A stretch of DNA of 5,844 nucleotides from an uncultured Selenomonadaceae bacterium. GTDB taxonomy: Bacteria > Bacillota > Negativicutes > Selenomonadales > Selenomonadaceae. The translations under genes and the position numbers were made by a program. The stretch covers positions 1 through 5,844 of the forward strand of contig CAJOPJ010000255.1 of NCBI GenBank assembly GCA_905236325.1. Reading direction: 5' to 3'. Below are positions 5,793 to 5,844 of the stretch, in pieces; positions within the stretch are counted from its first letter, which is position 1; every line of letters begins with the position of its first letter. The notes under the pieces are model-generated. The model had not been told where the DNA came from. It did no database searches and was given only the letters and a program-made list of their open reading frames with translations.

Positions 5793-5844
5793 TTAATTAT
5801 CTCCTCTCAAAACAAAAACTTTATTGCCCAAGGTAACCACTATC
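5793..5844 (-). CDS. possible C-terminal end of an upstream gene (partial, unidentified)
   Basis: One minus-strand frame is open from the window edge and reads IVVTLGNKVFVLRGDN before a TAA at 5795-5793, one base before the ACP start. The alternating hydrophobic pattern looks protein-like, and the spacing would suit an operon. Another frame gives only DSGYLGQ before a stop at 5823-5821 and is a competing candidate. The third frame has stops at both ends. Sixteen residues are too few to name a family, so this is tentative. Confidence 0.35.
   Translation of the reverse strand, partial: IVVTLGNKVFVLRGDN
5801..5806 (-). promoter_or_regulatory. Shine-Dalgarno site for the ACP gene
   Basis: GAGGAG on the minus strand lies nine bases before ATG 5791-5789, a good spacing. 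No promoter is visible between here and the window edge, so ACP-KAS III is probably transcribed from further right. Confidence 0.7.

Overview
The window is AT-rich (roughly 35-38% G+C by eye), with very frequent A-run/T-run words such as AAAATTTT. It carries standard-code bacterial genes packed with short overlaps and Shine-Dalgarno (SD) leaders. An RqcH-type NFACT protein and the general style suggest a Bacillota-like organism. A diderm member such as the Negativicutes would fit a surface-glycan locus, but the sequence does not settle the taxon.

Layout: on the + strand, the 3' end of rqcH (1-615) overlaps aroB (612-1682) by 4 bases. A bidirectional hairpin terminator (about 1664-1697) separates this pair from minus-strand genes that converge on it. 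Reading leftward from the right edge, the minus strand carries the possible tail of an unknown gene (5793-5844), an acyl carrier protein (5558-5791), a ketoacyl-ACP synthase III-like enzyme (4507-5568), and a GT-D/DUF1792-type glycosyltransferase gene (4428 to 3521). The glycosyltransferase gene has its own promoter. tyrS (3437-2220) and cobO (2223-1696) follow under a separate strong promoter.

The standout is the glycosyltransferase gene. A run of 12 G (+ strand; C12 in the gene) at 4253-4264 splits it into a 65-residue N-terminal frame and a 237-residue catalytic frame. One more base, or two fewer, would join them into a 302-residue protein through a proline linker. The upstream frame also stops in a TTGA overlap that could permit translational reinitiation. 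This looks like a phase-variable (contingency) locus, though a homopolymer sequencing error must be excluded.

rqcH, aroB, tyrS and cobO are housekeeping genes (ribosome rescue, chorismate synthesis, tRNA charging, corrinoid adenosylation). The ACP, KAS III and glycosyltransferase genes are plausibly one end of an accessory locus making an acylated or glycosylated surface product. That link is inferred from proximity and gene type.
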